NCBI GenBank assembly: GCA_900078775.1
Contig: LT549889.1
Location: 5,456,001-5,520,000 of the forward strand
Source: Mycolicibacterium aurum
GTDB taxonomy: Bacteria; Actinomycetota; Actinomycetes; Mycobacteriales; Mycobacteriaceae
Length of the DNA stretch: 64,000 nt
Direction of reading: 5' to 3'
Under the pieces are notes generated by a model, which was given only the letters and a program-made list of their open reading frames with translations, made no database searches and had not been told where the DNA came from. This document shows, piece by piece, positions 1 through 9,011 of this stretch (the stretch's first letter is position 1; each line of letters opens with the position of its first letter). The translations under genes and the position numbers were made by a program.

Positions 1-99
1 GCCGGTCAGCAGGTCGAGGCCGGCCGCCAATAGGCGGTCGTGGCGGTCGGCGACGCGCTGGGCGGCCGCCACCCCGCGGTAGGGCCGAACCTGGGACAC
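1..99 (-). CDS. TetR-family regulator, N-terminal fragment
   Basis: Reading leftward from a GTG at 97-99 gives an open frame of 33 codons that runs off the window edge. The translated start (VSQVRPYRGVAAAQRVADRH, then DRLLAAGLDLLTG) matches the run into the first helix of a TetR DNA-binding domain, where a short basic stretch precedes an 'R..LL.AGL.L' helix. The helix-turn-helix and ligand domain lie outside the window. It is divergent from the MpaB-like gene, and the promoter between them contains a palindrome (140-155), so it probably represses that gene. No ATG lies in this frame upstream, which is why GTG was chosen. Confidence 0.6.
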   Translation of the reverse strand, partial: MSQVRPYRGVAAAQRVADRHDRLLAAGLDLLTG

Positions 100-108
100 C
101 GCACCATC

Positions 109-155
109 TTGACACCTGTCCGGTGCCGGGGCAATATCAGGAAACCTACGTTTCC
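109..155 (+). promoter_or_regulatory. Promoter and probable TetR operator of the MpaB-like gene
   Basis: A sigma-70-type promoter reads TTGACA (109-114), a 17-base spacer, then CAATAT (132-137). Just downstream is a perfect inverted repeat, GGAAAC-CTAC-GTTTCC (140-155), where a bound repressor would block the start of transcription. The divergent TetR gene begins at 99. Promoter and palindrome are seen directly; the link to the regulator is inferred from their position. Confidence 0.55.
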
Positions 156-179
156 GCTTTACGGCCTGCAGGGGTGTCA

Positions 180-1058
180 ATGACGATCATCGAGCGTCCG
201 ATCAACGAGACCGTCCGGGTCCCGGCCCGCCGGAAGCGTTGGGGTGCCGGCTTCGATGACGGGCTGATGGGCGTGGCGCTGCTGGCCGGCCCGGCAAACG
301 TGATCATGCAGCTCGCCCGCCCCGGCGTCGGCTACGGCGTGCAGGAGAGCAAGGTGCACAGCGGCCGGGTCGACCTGCACCCGATCAAGCGGGCCCGCAC
401 CACCTTCACCTATCTGGCCGTGGCCGGCCGCGGCACCGACGAGCAGAAGGCCGCCTTCCGCCGCGCGGTGAACAAGGCGCACGCCCAGGTGCGCTCCACC
501 CCGGAGAGCCCGGTCGAGTACAACGCCTTCGACAAGAACCTGCAGCTGTGGGTGGCTGCCTGCCTGTACAAGGGGTCCGTCGACGTCTACCGGCTGTTCA
601 TCGGGGAGATGGACGAGGAGACCGCCGACCGGCACTACCGGGACGGCATCACCCTGGGCACCACCCTGCAGGTGCCCGCCGAGATGTGGCCGGCGGACCG
701 GGCCGCCTTCGACAAGTACTGGCAGGAATCGCTGGACCAGGTGCACATCGACGACACCATCCGCGAGTACCTGTACCCGATCGCGGTGGGCCGGCTGCGC
801 GGCCTGACCCTGCCCGGTCCGTTGCAGCGGTTCAACGAGAACCTGGCCTGCTTGATCACCACCGGCTTCCTGCCGCAGCGGTTCCGCGACGAGATGCGAC
901 TGCCCTGGGATCCGCAGCGTCAGCGCCGCTTCGACCGGCTGATGAAGGGGCTGGCCGCGGTGAACAATCTGGTGCCGGGCTTTGTCCGGCAGTTCCCGTT
1001 CAACGTATTGCTCAAGGATCTGGACTGGCGCGTGCGTACCGGCCGTCCGCTGGTCTGA
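180..1058 (+). CDS. MpaB-like (DUF2236) oxygenase family protein
   Basis: This 292-residue protein fits the DUF2236/MpaB family, which includes the rubber oxygenase catalytic domain and fungal MpaB and is thought to use a b-type heme for oxidative cleavage of terpenoid or polyisoprenoid substrates. Visible family features are the N-terminal 'GFDDGLMGVALLAGPANVIMQLA' region, the 'GVGYGV.ES..HSGR.D.HP..RARTT' block (near residues 60-80), and a central 'W..AC.Y.G..D.Y' helix. The ATG at 180 was chosen because an upstream in-frame ATG (123) would lie on the promoter. A divergent TetR gene and an operator suggest control by a small-molecule inducer. The substrate is unknown. Confidence 0.75.
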   Translation: MTIIERPINETVRVPARRKRWGAGFDDGLMGVALLAGPANVIMQLARPGVGYGVQESKVHSGRVDLHPIKRARTTFTYLAVAGRGTDEQKAAFRRAVNKAHAQVRSTPESPVEYNAFDKNLQLWVAACLYKGSVDVYRLFIGEMDEETADRHYRDGITLGTTLQVPAEMWPADRAAFDKYWQESLDQVHIDDTIREYLYPIAVGRLRGLTLPGPLQRFNENLACLITTGFLPQRFRDEMRLPWDPQRQRRFDRLMKGLAAVNNLVPGFVRQFPFNVLLKDLDWRVRTGRPLV

Positions 1059-1098
1059 CCTGCGCGTCGGATCCATTTGCTGAGGGCGCCGCCGTGGG

Positions 1099-1147
1099 TG
1101 CGCGGCTGCCCGCGCTTCGGTGACGCTGCCTGCGCGGCTGCCCGCGC
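1099..1147. repeat. Two 17-bp direct repeats in the intergenic region
   Basis: TGCGCGGCTGCCCGCGC occurs at 1099-1115 and again at 1131-1147, 32 bases apart, between the MpaB-like gene and the ESX-3 operon. It may be a regulatory pair or a simple tandem duplication; its role is unknown. Apart from this repeat and the iron box, nothing else stands out in 1059-1345. Confidence 0.5.
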
Positions 1148-1287
1148 CCCGGCCCGCGGCGGTCGGTCGAATCCGTTCGCCACGTGGATGCCTTCGCGGC
1201 TCGCGACCGGGTGACACTGATCACCGCCTCGGGCGTAACCGAACGTCTCGACAGAGCGGTTGGTGCGGTGCTAGCTTTCTCCGGAAG

Positions 1288-1306
1288 TTAGCATAGGCAT
1301 ACTTAA
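1288..1306 (+). promoter_or_regulatory. IdeR-like iron box upstream of the ESX-3 operon
   Basis: TTAGCATAGGCATACTTAA matches the 19-bp IdeR consensus (TTAGGTTAGSCTAACCTAA) at 14 of 19 positions and is roughly palindromic. It ends 39 bases before the eccA3 ATG. ESX-3 is known to be iron-repressed through IdeR in mycobacteria, so the position fits. No Zur-type motif was recognised nearby. Confidence 0.6.
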
Positions 1307-1345
1307 GGAGACGGCAGGGGGCGTGAGCTTCGTTGCTAAAGAAAT

Positions 1346-3196
1346 ATGGAAACGGTCAGTGAGACGCTCACGTCGGGGGTAGCGGGAACACGCGTCGATC
1401 GCGACGTGGTGAACAGGTTCGCGACCTGCTGTCGGGCGCTGGGATTGTCGGTCAACGACCGGCGGCGACCCGCCGATCTGGTCGCGGCCCGGTCGGGTTT
1501 CACCGAACTGACCCGCATCGCCCGCGAGCAGTGCGACGCCTGGATCGGACTGGCCGCCACCGGGGCAGGCGCCGACGACAACGCCGGCCGCGTCATCGGC
1601 ACCATCTGGCGCACGCTGCCCTCCTTCGGCGTGCTGACCCGCGAGATCGACCTGGGTGCCGAGGACCTCGGCTTCACCTATGACACCGGCCTCTATCTCC
1701 AATTCCGGGCGACCGACCGCGACGGCATCGCGCTGGCCTACGCCGCGACGCTGGCCGACGCCGGCGAGTTCGCCGAGGCCGACGGCATCGTCGAAGACCT
1801 GCTGACCCGCCGACCGTCCTGGCTGCAGGCCCGCTGGGTGCGGGTCGCGCTCTACCACCGCAGCCGCCGGTGGTCCGATCTGGTGCGCACCCTGACCCCG
1901 GTGGTCAACGACACCCGCCTCGACGAGCACTACGCCCACGCGGCCCGGGTGACCCTGGCCATCGCGTTGGCGAACCTGGGCATGTTCGCCCCCGCGCTCT
2001 CGCACCTGGAGAACCCGGCCGGCCCCGTCGCGGTGGCCGCGGTCGACGGCGGACTGGTCAAGGGTCTGTGCCTGCGGGCCCAGGGCGAGGACGACGAGGC
2101 CGCCGACGTACTGGCCGACCTGTACGCCGCCAACCCCGAACACGCTGGGATCGAAGAAGCGTTGTCGGACAAGTCATTCGGTCTGGAAACCACGACCGCC
2201 GCGCGGATCGAGGCGCGCAGCAACCCCTGGGACCCGTCGACCGAACCGGGGGAGGCCGACTTCGTCGACCCGGGCGCCAAGGAGCGCAAGGCCCACCTGC
2301 TGATCGAGGCCGAAGCCGAACTCGCCGAGTTCATCGGCCTGGAAGAGGTCAAGTACCAGGTCGCCCGGCTGAAAAGCTCGGTGGCCATGTCGATCCGGCG
2401 CCAGGAGCGCGGTCTGGCCGTCGCCCAGCGCACCAACCACCTGGTGTTCGCCGGTCCGCCCGGCACGGGTAAGACCACCATCGCCCGGGTGGTCGCCAAG
2501 ATCTATTGCGGGCTCGGCCTTTTGAAGAAGGAGACGGTGCGCGAGGTGCACCGCGCCGATCTGATCGGCCAGCACATCGGCGAGACCGAGGCCAAGACCA
2601 ACGCCATCATCGACAGCGCCCTGGATGGTGTGCTGTTCCTCGACGAGGCCTATGCCCTGGTGTCCACCGGCGCCAAGAACGACTTCGGTCTGGTCGCCAT
2701 CGACACCCTGCTGGCCCGGATGGAGAACGACCGCGACCGGTTGGTCGTCATCGTCGCCGGCTACCGCGCCGACCTGGACCGCTTCCTGGACACCAACGAG
2801 GGTCTGCGCTCGCGCTTCACCCGCAGCATCGACTTCCCGTCCTACAACGCAGCCGAACTCGTGGAGATGGCCACCCGGATGGCGGAGAAGCGGGACAGCA
2901 TCTTCGAGCCCGCCGCACACGACGAGATGGAGACGCTGTTCGGCTTCCTGGCCGCCAGCAGCTCCCCGGACGCCACCGGCACCGCCCGGCGCAGCCTGGA
3001 CATCGCCGGTAACGGACGCTTCGTGCGAAACCTTGTCGAACGTTCCGAGGAGGAACGCGAATACCGATTGGACCACTCCGATTCCGACGACTTCACCGAC
3101 GACGAACTGATGACGATCACCGCCGATGACGTCAACCGTTCCGCCGGCCCGCTGCTGCGCGGGCTGGGCCTGACCGCGCCCGAGGCCGGCGCATGA
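1346..3196 (+). CDS. eccA3: ESX-3 AAA+ ATPase EccA3
   Basis: EccA3 is the cytosolic AAA+ ATPase of ESX-3, thought to act on substrates or chaperones such as EspG rather than in the membrane core. The 616-residue protein has a TPR-like alpha-helical N-terminal half (about 1-280) and a CbxX-type ATPase domain. The latter carries Walker A GPPGTGKT (near 370), Walker B VLFLDEA (near 429) and an arginine-rich sensor segment around 'GLRSRFTRSIDF'. Its length matches the family. Its last four bases overlap eccB3 (ATGA), consistent with translational coupling. An IdeR-like box lies upstream. There is no strong Shine-Dalgarno before the ATG, so a leaderless or weakly initiated start is possible. Confidence 0.95.
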   Translation: METVSETLTSGVAGTRVDRDVVNRFATCCRALGLSVNDRRRPADLVAARSGFTELTRIAREQCDAWIGLAATGAGADDNAGRVIGTIWRTLPSFGVLTREIDLGAEDLGFTYDTGLYLQFRATDRDGIALAYAATLADAGEFAEADGIVEDLLTRRPSWLQARWVRVALYHRSRRWSDLVRTLTPVVNDTRLDEHYAHAARVTLAIALANLGMFAPALSHLENPAGPVAVAAVDGGLVKGLCLRAQGEDDEAADVLADLYAANPEHAGIEEALSDKSFGLETTTAARIEARSNPWDPSTEPGEADFVDPGAKERKAHLLIEAEAELAEFIGLEEVKYQVARLKSSVAMSIRRQERGLAVAQRTNHLVFAGPPGTGKTTIARVVAKIYCGLGLLKKETVREVHRADLIGQHIGETEAKTNAIIDSALDGVLFLDEAYALVSTGAKNDFGLVAIDTLLARMENDRDRLVVIVAGYRADLDRFLDTNEGLRSRFTRSIDFPSYNAAELVEMATRMAEKRDSIFEPAAHDEMETLFGFLAASSSPDATGTARRSLDIAGNGRFVRNLVERSEEEREYRLDHSDSDDFTDDELMTITADDVNRSAGPLLRGLGLTAPEAGA

Positions 3197-4740
3197 GCGA
3201 GACGGGCGAACAACGGCGCGAATTCACCTCGCGCACACCGGTCAACGACAATCCCGAACGCGTGGTGCACCGCCGCGGATTCGTCACCCGGCACCAGGTT
3301 TCGGGCTGGCGATTCGTCATGCGGCGCATCGCATCCGGGGTCGCCCTGCACGACACCCGGATGCTCGTGGACCCGTTGCGCACCCAGAACCGCGCGGTGC
3401 TGGTCGGCGCGCTGGTCACGGCGACCGTGGTCGCGGGCTGTTTCGTGTTCTCGCTGTTCCGTCCCGGCGGTGACGCCGGCAGCGCCACCATCCTGGCCGA
3501 CCGCGACACCTCGGCGCTCTACGTGCGCATCGGTGACGTGGTGCACCCGGCGCTGAACCTCACCTCCGCGCGGCTGATCGCCGGTCAGGCCGACAACCCG
3601 ACCACGGTCAAGAGCAGCGAGATCGACAAGTTCGCCCGCGGCAATCTGATCGGTATCCCCGGCGCCCCGGAACGTATGGTGCAGAACGGCTCCCGGGATG
3701 CGAACTGGACGGTGTGCGACGCCGTATCGGGCAGCACCACCGGTGTCACCCTGATCGCCGGCGCCCCCGATCGGCAGGGGGAGCGGGCCGCCGAGCTGCC
3801 CGCCGACCGTGCGGTGCTGGTCCAGAACGTCGGCGGTGTGCACGCCGGTACCTGGCTGCTGTGGGACGGTAAGCGCAGCCCGATCGACCTGGGCAACCGC
3901 GCCGTCACTTCCGCGCTGGGCCTGGGCAACGACATCCCCGCACCCCGGGTGATCGATCCGGGTCTGTTCAACGCCATTCCGGAATCCGCGCCGCTGGTGG
4001 CCCCGGCCCTGCCGGGCGCCGGCGAGCCGCCGCGCTTCGACCTGCCGGTGCCCGCACCCGTCGGGGCTGTGGTGGCGGCCTTCGAGGCCGATAACACCAT
4101 CCGTTACTACGCGGTGCACGCCGACGGTCTGCAGCTCATCTCACCGGTGCTGGCCGCGATTCTGCGTAACTCGAATTCCTATGGGCTGCAACAGCCCCCG
4201 CGCCTCGGCGCGGATGAGGTGGCCAAGCTACCGGTGGTCGGCGGGATCGACACCGCCACCTACCCGGCCGACGAGGTCACCCTGGCCGAGGCCGGTCCGG
4301 CGCCGGTGACCTGCGCCTACTGGTCCAAGCCCGCCGATGCGACCGAGAGCCGGCTGACCCTGCTGTCGGGTGCCGCGCTGCCGCTGCCCGAGGGGCAGCG
4401 CACCGTGGACCTGGTCGGTGCGGGCGGCGGCTCCACCGCCGACCACGTCGCCCTGACCCCGGGCAGCGGCTACTTCGTGCAGTCGGTCGGCTCCGCCGCC
4501 GGTGCACCGCCGGCCGGTTCGGCCTTCTGGGTCAGCGACACCGGTGTCCGCTACGGGGTGGACACCTCCGATGACGCCAAATCGGTGACCGCGCTGGGCT
4601 TGAACCCGCCGCCGCTGGCCGTCCCGTGGTCGGTGCTCGCGCAGTTCGCGCCCGGCCCCACCCTTTCCAAGGCCGATGCGCTGGTCGCGCATGACGCCGT
4701 CGCGCCCGTGGCCGCAGCCGGCCCCGAGGGAGATAACTGA
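3193..4740 (+). CDS. eccB3: ESX-3 core complex protein EccB3
   Basis: EccB3 is a core membrane subunit of ESX-3 with a short cytosolic N-terminus, one transmembrane helix and a large periplasmic domain. The 515-residue protein shows the cytosolic part to about residue 66 (including a 'RRGFVTRHQVSGWRFVMRR' segment typical of EccB), a membrane helix at about 68-89, and a repeat-rich periplasmic region. The cysteines at 'VCDAV' and 'VTCAYW' probably form the conserved disulfide. The start overlaps the eccA3 stop by four bases, and eccC3 begins two bases after its stop. Confidence 0.95.
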   Translation: MSETGEQRREFTSRTPVNDNPERVVHRRGFVTRHQVSGWRFVMRRIASGVALHDTRMLVDPLRTQNRAVLVGALVTATVVAGCFVFSLFRPGGDAGSATILADRDTSALYVRIGDVVHPALNLTSARLIAGQADNPTTVKSSEIDKFARGNLIGIPGAPERMVQNGSRDANWTVCDAVSGSTTGVTLIAGAPDRQGERAAELPADRAVLVQNVGGVHAGTWLLWDGKRSPIDLGNRAVTSALGLGNDIPAPRVIDPGLFNAIPESAPLVAPALPGAGEPPRFDLPVPAPVGAVVAAFEADNTIRYYAVHADGLQLISPVLAAILRNSNSYGLQQPPRLGADEVAKLPVVGGIDTATYPADEVTLAEAGPAPVTCAYWSKPADATESRLTLLSGAALPLPEGQRTVDLVGAGGGSTADHVALTPGSGYFVQSVGSAAGAPPAGSAFWVSDTGVRYGVDTSDDAKSVTALGLNPPPLAVPWSVLAQFAPGPTLSKADALVAHDAVAPVAAAGPEGDN

Positions 4741-4742
4741 AC

Positions 4743-7700
4743 ATGAGTCGCTTGATCTTCGAGGCCCGCCGCCGGCTTCCGGCGCCGGAAGCCCGCAAGG
4801 GCACCATCACCATCGAGGCGCCGCCGTCGCTGCCCCGACTGGTCCCGCCCTCGCTGCTGCGCCGGGTGCTGCCGTACCTGATCGTCATCCTGATCGTCGG
4901 TATGATCGTCGCGCTGTTCGCGACCGGCATGCGGATGATCTCCCCGACCATGCTCTTCTTCCCGTTCGTGCTGCTGCTCGCGGCGACCGCGATGTACCGG
5001 GGGTCGGACAACAAACTGCGCACCGAGGAGGTCGACGCCGAACGCGCCGACTACCTGCGCTACCTCTCGGTGGTCCGGGACAACGTCCGGGCCCAGGCCG
5101 CCGACCAACGCGCCGCGCTGGAGTGGTCGCATCCCGCACCGGATCTGCTCGCCGCGGTACCGGGTACCCGCAGGCAATGGGAACGCGATCCGGGCGACGC
5201 CGACTTCCTGGTGGTGCGCACCGGTCTGCACGACGTCCCGCTGAACACCGCGCTGCGGGTCAAGGACGCCGCCGACGAGATCGACCTGGAACCGGTGGCG
5301 CACACCACCCTTCGCGGGCTGCTCGATGTGCACCGCACCGTGCGCGACGCCCCGACCGGCATCGACCTGGGCACCGTCTCCCGGATCACGGTGCTCGGCG
5401 AGCCCGACGAGGTCCGCGACGCCCTGCGGGCCTGGGTTTCCCAGGCCGTCACCTGGCACGATCCCGCCGTGCTCGGCGTGGCCCTGGCCACCCCGGACCT
5501 GGAGGCGCCGGACTGGTCGTGGCTGAAGTGGCTGCCGCACACCGATGTTCCCGGCAAGACCGACGGGGTGGGCCCGGCCCGGTACCTGGCGAGCAGCGCC
5601 GACGGCCTGCGCAGTCTGTTGACGCCGGCGCTCGACGAGCGGGAGGCCTTCACCGGATCGACGCCGGCCGCGAACAAGCACCTGCTGGTCCTGATCGACG
5701 ACCCGGACGCCGATCCGGACGTCATCGCCGGCCGGCACGGGCTGGCCGGTGTCACCGTCGTGCACCGGTCCGCCAAAGAGCCGCACCGCGAGCAGTATTC
5801 GGACCCCGAGCGGCCCATCCTGCGGGTCGCCGACGGCCGGATCGAGCGCTGGCAGGGCGGGGACTGGCAGGTCGTCGTCGACACCGCCGACGCCACCTCG
5901 GCCGGTCAGGCCGCGCACCTGGCGCGCCGGCTGGCCCGCTGGGACACCAACCCCGAGCAGTCGAGGACGGGCGCGACCGGATCATCCACGTTCACCACCC
6001 TGTTCGGTATCCAGGACGCCTCGGCGCTGGACGTGGCCGCGCTGTGGGCGCCGCGGCATCGCGACGAGGAGCTGCGGGTGCCCATCGGCGTCACCGCCAC
6101 CGGCGACCCGCTGATCTTCGACCTCAAGGACGAGGCCGAGGGCGGCATGGGCCCGCACGGCCTGATGATCGGCATGACCGGTTCGGGCAAGTCCCAGACC
6201 CTGATGTCGATCCTGCTGTCGCTGCTGACCACGCATCCGGCCGACCGGCTGATCGTCATCTACGCCGACTTCAAGGGCGAGGCCGGCGCCGACATCTTCC
6301 GCAACTTCCCCCAGGTCGTCGCGGTCATCTCGAACATGGCCGAGAAGCGCTCGCTGGCAGACCGTTTCGCCGATACCCTGCGCGGCGAGGTGGCCCGGCG
6401 CGAGCACCTTCTCAAGCAGGCCGGCCGCACCGTGCAGGGCAGCGCCTTCAACTCGGTGACCGAGTACGAGGCGGCCATCGCGGCGGGCCACGACCTGCCG
6501 CCGATCCCGACGCTGTTCGTGGTGGCCGACGAGTTCACCCTGATGCTGGCCGAGCACCCCGAGTACGCGGAACTGTTCGACTACGTCGCCCGCAAGGGCC
6601 GCTCCTTCCGGATCCACATCCTGTTCGCCTCGCAGACCCTCGATGTCGGTCGGATCAAGGACATCGACAAGAACACCTCGTACCGCATCGGTCTGAAGGT
6701 GGCCAGCCCGTCGATCAGCCGCCAGGTCATCGGCACCGAGGACGCCTTCCAGATCGAATCCGGCCGCGAGCACAAGGGCGAGGGCTTCCTGGTGCCCGCA
6801 CCGGGCGCGGACCCGATCAAGTTCCGCAGCACCTACGTCGACGGCATCTACGACCCGCCGCGCGCCGCGCGGTCGGTGGTCGTGCACTCGGTGCCCGAAC
6901 CGCAGGTGTTCACCGCGGGCTGGGTGGAACCGGCCCCGGACACCGTGATCGTCACCGGCGAGGTCGAGGACGCTCCGGTGCCGCGCAAGCTGATCGCCAC
7001 CATCGGCGACCAGTTGGCCAACTACGGCCCCCGGGCACCGCAGCTGTGGCTGCCCCCGCTGGACCAGTCCATCCCGCTGGCCGATCTGCTGGCCCGCACC
7101 GACGTCGGCGAGGGCCGGTTGCGGTGGCCGCTCGGCGAGATCGACAAGCCGTTCGAGATGCGGCGCGACGCACTGGTCTTCGACGCCGGTACCGCCGCGG
7201 GCAACCTGCTCATCCACGGTGGGCCGAAGTCCGGCAAGTCCACCGCGCTGCAGACGTTCGTGCTCTCGGCCGCGGCGCTGCACGCACCCGGCGAGGTCAG
7301 CTTCTACTGCCTGGACTACGGCGGCGGCCAGTTGCGCGCCCTGGAAGAGCTGGCCCACGTCGGCGCCGTCGCGACACCGATGGAGCCCGAGCTGATCCGG
7401 CGCACCTTCGCCGAGCTCGAGCAGCTGTTGCGTAGCCGTCAGGAACGGGGCGCGCGCACCGGTGCCGGCGGCTACGAGGACGGTTACGGCGAGGTCTTCC
7501 TGGTGATCGACAACCTGTACGCGTTCAGCCGGGACAACATCGACACCTTCAACACCCGCAACCCGCTGCTGGCCCGGGTCACCGAGCTGGTCAACGCCGG
7601 GCTGTCATACGGCATCCACGTCGTCATCACCACGCCGAACTGGCTGGAGGTGCCGCTGGCCATGCGGGACGGCCTCGGACTTCGACTTGAGCTCAAGCTC

Positions 7701-8699
7701 AACGATTCCCACGACAGCAATGTCCGGGTGCCCGGGGCACTGACCCGGCCGGCCGACGCGGTGCCCGCCGACCAGCCGGGCCGCGGTCTGACCATGGCCG
7801 CCGAGCACTTCCTGTTCGCGGCCCCGGACCTGCGCGATATCGCGGTGCTCAACGCCCGGTACGCCGGTCGGCACGCGCCGGGGGTCCGGTTGCTGCCCAC
7901 CCAGCTCGCCCCGGCCGCGGTCGGCAGGGTCTACGTGGGACCGGAGCAGGTGGTCATCGGCCAGCGCGAGGAAGACCTGCGCCCGGTGGCGATCGACTTC
8001 GCCCGCAACCCGCTGATGATGGTGTTCGGCGACAGCCGATCCGGCAAGACCACCCTGCTGCGCCACCTGATCCGCAGCATCCGGGACAACTCCACCCCCG
8101 AGCAGGTGGCGTTCACGGTCATCGACCGGCGCCTGCACCTGGTCGAGGAGCCGCTGTTCCCGGACAACGAGTACACCCCGAACATCGACCGGGTCACCCC
8201 GGCGATGCTGGGGCTGTCCGCGCTCATCGAGCAGCGCCGCCCGCCGGCCGGTCTGTCACCGGAAGACCTGCGGCGCTGGGCCTTTACGGGTCAGACCCAC
8301 TACCTGATCATCGACGACGTCGACCAGATCCCGGACGGGCCCGCGATCAGCGGACCGTACGCCGGGCAACGGCCGTGGACGCCGCTGCTGGGCCTGCTGG
8401 CCGAGGCCGGCGACCTGGGGCTGCGCGTCATCGTCACCGCCCGGGCCGGCGGTGCGGCGCACGCGGTGATGACCGCGGCGCTGCTGCGCCGGATGAACGA
8501 CCTGCAGGCGACCACCGTCATGCTGTCGGGCAGTCCGGCCGACGGTGGCAAGCTGCGCGGCGTGCGGTTCAGCAGGTTGCCGGCCGGCCGAGCGATGCTG
8601 CTCGGTGACAGCGACGAGGCCACCTACGTCCAACTGGTGAATCCGCTGGTACCCGAGGGTATTTCACCGGGCAGTACGAATGGAAAGGATTACAGCTGA
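4743..8699 (+). CDS. eccC3: ESX-3 FtsK/SpoIIIE ATPase EccC3
   Basis: EccC3 is the motor ATPase of ESX-3 and recognises secretion signals. The 1318-residue single-chain form has two N-terminal membrane helices (about 40-62 and 68-88), a DUF domain, and three FtsK/SpoIIIE domains. The P-loops are GMTGSGKS (near 480), GGPKSGKST (near 830) and GDSRSGKTT (near 1100). The first domain also shows the Walker B-like FVVADEF. The second P-loop has 'PK' before SGK, and the downstream domains are usually regulatory. It ends TGATG, so its stop overlaps the PE5 start by one base. Confidence 0.96.
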   Translation: MSRLIFEARRRLPAPEARKGTITIEAPPSLPRLVPPSLLRRVLPYLIVILIVGMIVALFATGMRMISPTMLFFPFVLLLAATAMYRGSDNKLRTEEVDAERADYLRYLSVVRDNVRAQAADQRAALEWSHPAPDLLAAVPGTRRQWERDPGDADFLVVRTGLHDVPLNTALRVKDAADEIDLEPVAHTTLRGLLDVHRTVRDAPTGIDLGTVSRITVLGEPDEVRDALRAWVSQAVTWHDPAVLGVALATPDLEAPDWSWLKWLPHTDVPGKTDGVGPARYLASSADGLRSLLTPALDEREAFTGSTPAANKHLLVLIDDPDADPDVIAGRHGLAGVTVVHRSAKEPHREQYSDPERPILRVADGRIERWQGGDWQVVVDTADATSAGQAAHLARRLARWDTNPEQSRTGATGSSTFTTLFGIQDASALDVAALWAPRHRDEELRVPIGVTATGDPLIFDLKDEAEGGMGPHGLMIGMTGSGKSQTLMSILLSLLTTHPADRLIVIYADFKGEAGADIFRNFPQVVAVISNMAEKRSLADRFADTLRGEVARREHLLKQAGRTVQGSAFNSVTEYEAAIAAGHDLPPIPTLFVVADEFTLMLAEHPEYAELFDYVARKGRSFRIHILFASQTLDVGRIKDIDKNTSYRIGLKVASPSISRQVIGTEDAFQIESGREHKGEGFLVPAPGADPIKFRSTYVDGIYDPPRAARSVVVHSVPEPQVFTAGWVEPAPDTVIVTGEVEDAPVPRKLIATIGDQLANYGPRAPQLWLPPLDQSIPLADLLARTDVGEGRLRWPLGEIDKPFEMRRDALVFDAGTAAGNLLIHGGPKSGKSTALQTFVLSAAALHAPGEVSFYCLDYGGGQLRALEELAHVGAVATPMEPELIRRTFAELEQLLRSRQERGARTGAGGYEDGYGEVFLVIDNLYAFSRDNIDTFNTRNPLLARVTELVNAGLSYGIHVVITTPNWLEVPLAMRDGLGLRLELKLNDSHDSNVRVPGALTRPADAVPADQPGRGLTMAAEHFLFAAPDLRDIAVLNARYAGRHAPGVRLLPTQLAPAAVGRVYVGPEQVVIGQREEDLRPVAIDFARNPLMMVFGDSRSGKTTLLRHLIRSIRDNSTPEQVAFTVIDRRLHLVEEPLFPDNEYTPNIDRVTPAMLGLSALIEQRRPPAGLSPEDLRRWAFTGQTHYLIIDDVDQIPDGPAISGPYAGQRPWTPLLGLLAEAGDLGLRVIVTARAGGAAHAVMTAALLRRMNDLQATTVMLSGSPADGGKLRGVRFSRLPAGRAMLLGDSDEATYVQLVNPLVPEGISPGSTNGKDYS

Positions 8700-9010
8700 T
8701 GACCCTGCGTGTCGTTCCCGAAGGATTGGCCGCCGCCGGATCGGCGGTCGAAGCGCTGACCGCCCGGCTGGCCGCCGCGCACGCCGCCGCGGCGCCACTG
8801 GTCAATGCGGTGATCCCGCCCGCCGCCGACCCGGTCTCGCTGCAGACCGCCGCCGGTTTCAGCGCTGCCGCCCACGAGCACAGTGCGGTGTCGGCAATGG
8901 CGGTGCAGGAACTGGGCCGCGCCGGGATGGGGGTCACCCAGACCTCGGCCAGCTACGCGAGCGGTGACGCGCTGGCCGCGTCCAGCTATCTGATCGCGCG
9001 GGGCGGCTGA
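8699..9010 (+). CDS. PE5: PE-family protein PE5
   Basis: This 103-residue protein is a minimal PE domain with no C-terminal extension, like PE5 of ESX-3. It forms a helical hairpin that should pair with the adjacent PPE4. The start MTLRVVPEGLAAAGSAVEAL contains the Pro-Glu motif at residues 7-8. The C-terminal YASGD (near residues 82-86) is the YxxxD/E type VII export signal. It starts one base inside the eccC3 stop and is followed after one base by PPE4, so the pair is probably co-translated. PE5-PPE4 is linked to mycobactin-mediated iron uptake. Confidence 0.93.
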   Translation: MTLRVVPEGLAAAGSAVEALTARLAAAHAAAAPLVNAVIPPAADPVSLQTAAGFSAAAHEHSAVSAMAVQELGRAGMGVTQTSASYASGDALAASSYLIARGG

Positions 9011-9011
9011 G

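Noticed and set aside
177..1217. Minus-strand open frame opposite the MpaB-like gene
   Set aside because: It is rich in Arg, Gly, His and Pro with no domain, as expected for the opposite strand of a high-GC gene.
4676..7435. Long plus-strand frame overlapping eccC3
   Set aside because: It is out of frame with eccC3 and Arg/Gly/Pro-rich; eccC3 has all of its P-loops in the other frame.
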